From contig CAJNDS010001013.1 of assembly GCA_905221605.1 (NCBI GenBank), positions 622,001 through 686,000 on the forward strand: a DNA stretch of 64,000 nt, read 5' to 3'. Of this stretch, positions 61,371 through 64,000 are shown one piece after another. The translations under genes and the position numbers were made by a program. Positions within the stretch are counted from its first letter, which is position 1. Every line of letters begins with the position of its first letter. Below the pieces are notes generated by a model that was given only the letters and a program-made list of their open reading frames with translations, did not search any database and had not been told where the DNA came from. This stretch comes from Symbiodinium natans (Eukaryota > Sar > Dinophyceae > Suessiales > Symbiodiniaceae).

Positions 61371-61414
61371 TGGCCAGGGTGCGCCCTCGGAACCTCATAG
61401 CGCGCGGCGATGTC
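61371..61414 (-). CDS. exon-like segment DIAARYEVPRAHPG
   Basis: 44 nt, acceptor TAGCTCAG|GAC, donor GGCCA|GTGAGGCG, framed by CCCTAAA on the left and TTTAGGG (61430-61488) on the right. Open frame DIAARYEVPRAHPG. Family unknown. Confidence 0.45.
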
Positions 61415-61429
61415 CTGAGCTATGCTTGG

Positions 61430-61488
61430 AAGGTTTAGGGTTTAGGGTTTAGGGTTTAGGGTTTAGGGTTTAGGGTTTAGGGTTTAGG
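61430..61488 (+). repeat. TTTAGGG tract
   Basis: Eight units. Confidence 0.95.
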
Positions 61489-61510
61489 GTAGTTCGAAGT
61501 AGGGCTTATA

Positions 61511-61697
61511 GGTTCCCCAAGTGGGGGTTTCCGAAAAAGAGGGGTACCCTTTTGGGGGGGGGTCCTTTTAAGGGATTCTATTCTATTTGGGGTATAAACG
61601 GTGGGTGTACTTCTATTTGGAAATTGCCCTAAATAGGGTCAGAAGTACAGTTACCCTACTTCCATCCCTACTTATAACTTCCTGTGAACCTCCAAGT
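61511..61697. mobile_element. composite MITE-like foldback
   Basis: Left end CCAAGTGGGGGTTTCCGAAA (39527-type), right end CTTATAACTTCCTGTGAACC then TCCAAGT (54259-type). Confidence 0.5.
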
Positions 61698-62439
61698 GAC
61701 CATCTTTGCGGCACCCCCCCAGGCCCCTAAACCAGCCCCTAAAAGCGCAAAGGCTGGACCCTCTGCTTCCCAAACCCTTAACTATCAAACAGGGTGCCCG
61801 TTTTATCCCCTAGAAACACTTAAATAATCCGCAACCCAACTTACTCACCCTGCTTACTAAGAAAAAAAGGCCTTCCGAGAAAGGCTTCGAGAATGGAGGT
61901 TCTAAGGGTAGTTGCATGACCCCTTAATTTGGTCCCTTCCCTCCTTTAAAGGGTTCCGAAGCATAGGCCGTTGAGTTGTACAGGGTATATAAGGGGTATA
62001 AAGGGCCCATGCTACAGGACCACGTAACTACGGTGGAGGGGCCTGGCCCACTTAGGATTTCTTGCGGGGGGATTGGGAGCTGAGGTTTTATGGTTCACGG
62101 CTTATAGGGTTGCAGGGATTTAAGTGCTTAAGGTTTAGGGCTGATGGGGCCTTTAGGGCTTTAGGGTTTATAGGGTTTGTAGGGTTTCCGGTTTAGGGTT
62201 TAGGGTTTGGGGTTTAGGGTAGGGGCAGCAACTTCGGTTCAGCCAGGTCGCACCGCCGTAGTTCTTGCCAGGCTCGCCCTTGACGCTGTTCACCTGATGG
62301 AGTTTAGGGTTTAGGGTTTAGGGTTTAGGGTTAAGGGTTCCGGGATGAGGGATTAGGGTTAAGGTTGAGCCTCTGATTAGAAGGGGTACCCTTTCGTGTC
62401 TTAGAAGCCCGAAATCTCACAGACCTCTGACCAAAGGGT
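61698..62439. other. unassigned DNA
   Basis: 61920-62010 matches the dispersed repeat at 12905. TTTAGGG-like tracts at 62185-62220 and 62304-62335. Confidence 0.4.
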
Positions 62440-62530
62440 ACTTGGAGGTTCATGGGTGGTTATAAGTAGGGATATATGTGTAGTTTCCATGCTTATAGCT
62501 CTACTTATAACTACCCATGAACCTCTAAGT
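62440..62530. mobile_element. MITE, copy of ACTTGGAGGTTCATGG family
   Basis: ACTTGGAGGTTCATGGGTGG at the left, ACTACCCATGAACCTCTAAGT (approximate) at the right; 91 bp. Confidence 0.75.
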
Positions 62531-62639
62531 GGCGGTTTAAGGATTGGAGGCCGGGACCTCTTCGATGTCTTCCAGCAGTATGCCGCAGTCAGCGACGTTG
62601 CACCAAACACTGGGCCCTCAACCCTCTGAACCCCAGAGA

Positions 62640-62765
62640 TCCCTAAGCCCCTAACCCTTAAACCCCAAACCCTAAACCCCAAACCCTGAACACCCTGAAC
62701 CTCAAACCCTAAACCCCCAAACCCTAAATCCCAAACCGTAAACCCCAGATCCTAAACCCCAAACT
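62640..62765 (-). repeat. CCCTAAA/CCCCAAA tract
   Basis: Mixed units directly left of the RCC1-like exon; its edge gives the donor GTCAGTTTGGGG. Confidence 0.9.
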
Positions 62766-62768
62766 GAC

Positions 62769-62842
62769 CAAGATGCATCCAGGAGGTGGTCTTTGACGTG
62801 CGAGCTGTCGCCGCCGAAGTGGTCGCCGCCCCAGGTGATGAC
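62769..62842 (-). CDS. RCC1-like repeat exon
   Basis: 74 nt, acceptor GGTCGAG|GTC, donor CATCTTG|GTCAGTTTGGGG. Encodes VITWGGDHFGGDSSHVKDHL and four more residues, the same WG..GGDSS unit as the gene at 1-605. It lies more than 60 kb from that gene with a glycosyltransferase between, so it is most likely a second member of the family. TTTAGGG-like DNA on the right and CCCTAAA on the left. Neighbouring exons were not found. Confidence 0.6.
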
Positions 62843-62859
62843 CTCGACCAGCGATGCAA

Positions 62860-63655
62860 GCGATTTAAGGTTCTCAAGGTTTGGAGTTTTTAGGGCTTGG
62901 GGCAGTTGTGGGGTTGAGGGTTTAGGGCTTGGTTTAGGGATTGAGGGTTTATTCGAGGTTCAAGGTTTAGGGTTTAGGGCTTGGGGTAGTTTTGGGGTTA
63001 AGGGTTTAGGGCTTGGTTTAGGGATTTAGGGTTTCTTCGAGGTTCAAGGTTTAGTGCTTAGGGTAGTTTTGGGGTTAAGGGTTAAGGAATTTTGGTTTAG
63101 GGATTTAGGGTTTATTCAAGCTTCAAGGTTTAGGGCTTAGGGTAGTTTTGGGATGAAGGGTTTAGGGCTTGCGGATTTTGGTTTAGAATATTTAGGGTTT
63201 GTTCAAGCTTTAGGGCTTAGGGTAGTTTTGGGTGTTGAAGTTGAGGGGCTTAGGGGTCTTTGGGTTTAGGGATGTAGGGTTTCGGGGTTAGGGATTTAGG
63301 GGTTTAGGGGTTTAGGGGTTTAGGGGTTTAGGGGTTTAGGGGTTTAGGGGTTTAGGGGTTTAGGGGTTTAGGGGTTTAGGGGTTTAGGGGTTTCGGGGTT
63401 TCGGGTTTAGGGCCTTTGCGTCGGCCTAGGGGAGCCCTGTAACCTCAAGCCGAAGCCCTAACCGGAAAAACTTGTACGTTCAGGGTTCAGGGGTTCAGTC
63501 TCCAAAAACTGGCCTAGGATTTAGGATTTCGGATTTAGGAGTTAGGATTTAGGGTTTAGGAGTTAGGATGTAGGATTTAGGAGTTAGGATTTAGGATTTA
63601 GGGTTTAGGATTTAGGAGTTAGGGTTTAGGATTTAGGAGTTAGGATTTAGGGGAG
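62860..63655 (+). repeat. long degenerate TTTAGGG region
   Basis: Four diverged ~100-bp blocks (GGTAGTTTTGGGGTTAAGGG) at 62895-63235, a homogeneous TTTAGGGG array at 63296-63395, and a TTTAGGA/GTTAGGA array at 63515-63650. Confidence 0.9.
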
Positions 63656-63978
63656 AACTTACAGATTCTAGCAGGGAACTGGGGAAATAGAATCCCTGTG
63701 CAGGATATAATACCTGATTGCTTGCGATGAAAAAACGGGGCCCGAGAATTAAGAGAAGTTGACCCTAAAAAGCCTCAACCCTCAACCCTAAACTTTCCGG
63801 ATTTCAGCGTCTCAGGCCCTGCCAAACGTGGGGCATCTGAACCTACTGACTGAGTTTAGGGTCTGGGGCGTAAGGAGGGACCAAGGCCCCACGAATTTTT
63901 GCTTCAAAGTTGGGGTTTGGCTTCAGGGTTTAAGGTTGTTCTACACTACGTGGACGTTTCCACCTTTCCCAGAGTCAT

Positions 63979-64000
63979 ACTTGGAGGTTCATGGGTTAGT
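63979..64000. mobile_element. MITE of ACTTGGAGGTTCATGG family, cut by window end
   Basis: Left terminus only. 63656-63978 has no recognised feature. Confidence 0.6.

Overview
The window looks like nuclear DNA of a dinoflagellate (confidence about 0.8). Reasons: Arabidopsis-type telomere-like repeats (TTTAGGG/CCCTAAA) lie throughout in both orientations; AG|G splice acceptors and GT or GC donors fit the exon-like segments; the RCC1-like repeat with the WG..x..GGDSS motif is common in dinoflagellate proteins; a retroelement LTR carries a string resembling the dinoflagellate spliced leader; and almost every convincing exon is on the minus strand, as expected for unidirectional gene blocks. No bacterial gene organisation is present.

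Layout. 1-605: 5' end of an RCC1-like gene (minus strand) running off the left edge. 606-15036: telomere-like arrays, satellites and a few short minus-strand exons, including two sister elements (2486-4505) that share both ends but enclose unrelated satellites. 15037-23883: a complete, apparently very young LTR retrotransposon (287-bp identical LTRs, 5-bp TSD, PPT, primer site matching half of an initiator tRNA-Met). Its single open frame of about 2700 codons has WW, S1-like, MLLE/PABC, SAM-like and six CCCH zinc-finger regions but no recognisable reverse transcriptase or integrase. 23884-45000: more repeat-rich DNA with scattered exons, small foldback elements and an AT-rich block (34085-35330). 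45158-56648: at least eight small exons that splice in frame into a capsular-polysaccharide-synthesis-like glycosyltransferase. One of its introns holds a 6.8-kb foldback-like element (46100-52878) with 220-bp inverted termini, ~340-bp tandem repeats and a ~800-bp-arm palindrome. 56649-64000: further exons, including another RCC1-like one (62769-62842), among telomere-like arrays and MITE-like hairpins.

Unifying view. Exon-like patches are usually bounded by CCCTAAA on their left and TTTAGGG on their right. Read along the transcript, introns therefore tend to start with GT inside a TTTAGGG tract and end after a CCCTAAA tract. The telomere-like DNA thus appears to form the inverted ends of introns rather than a chromosome end. 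Splice sites, phases and domain calls were made by eye and have not been tested against RNA or databases.
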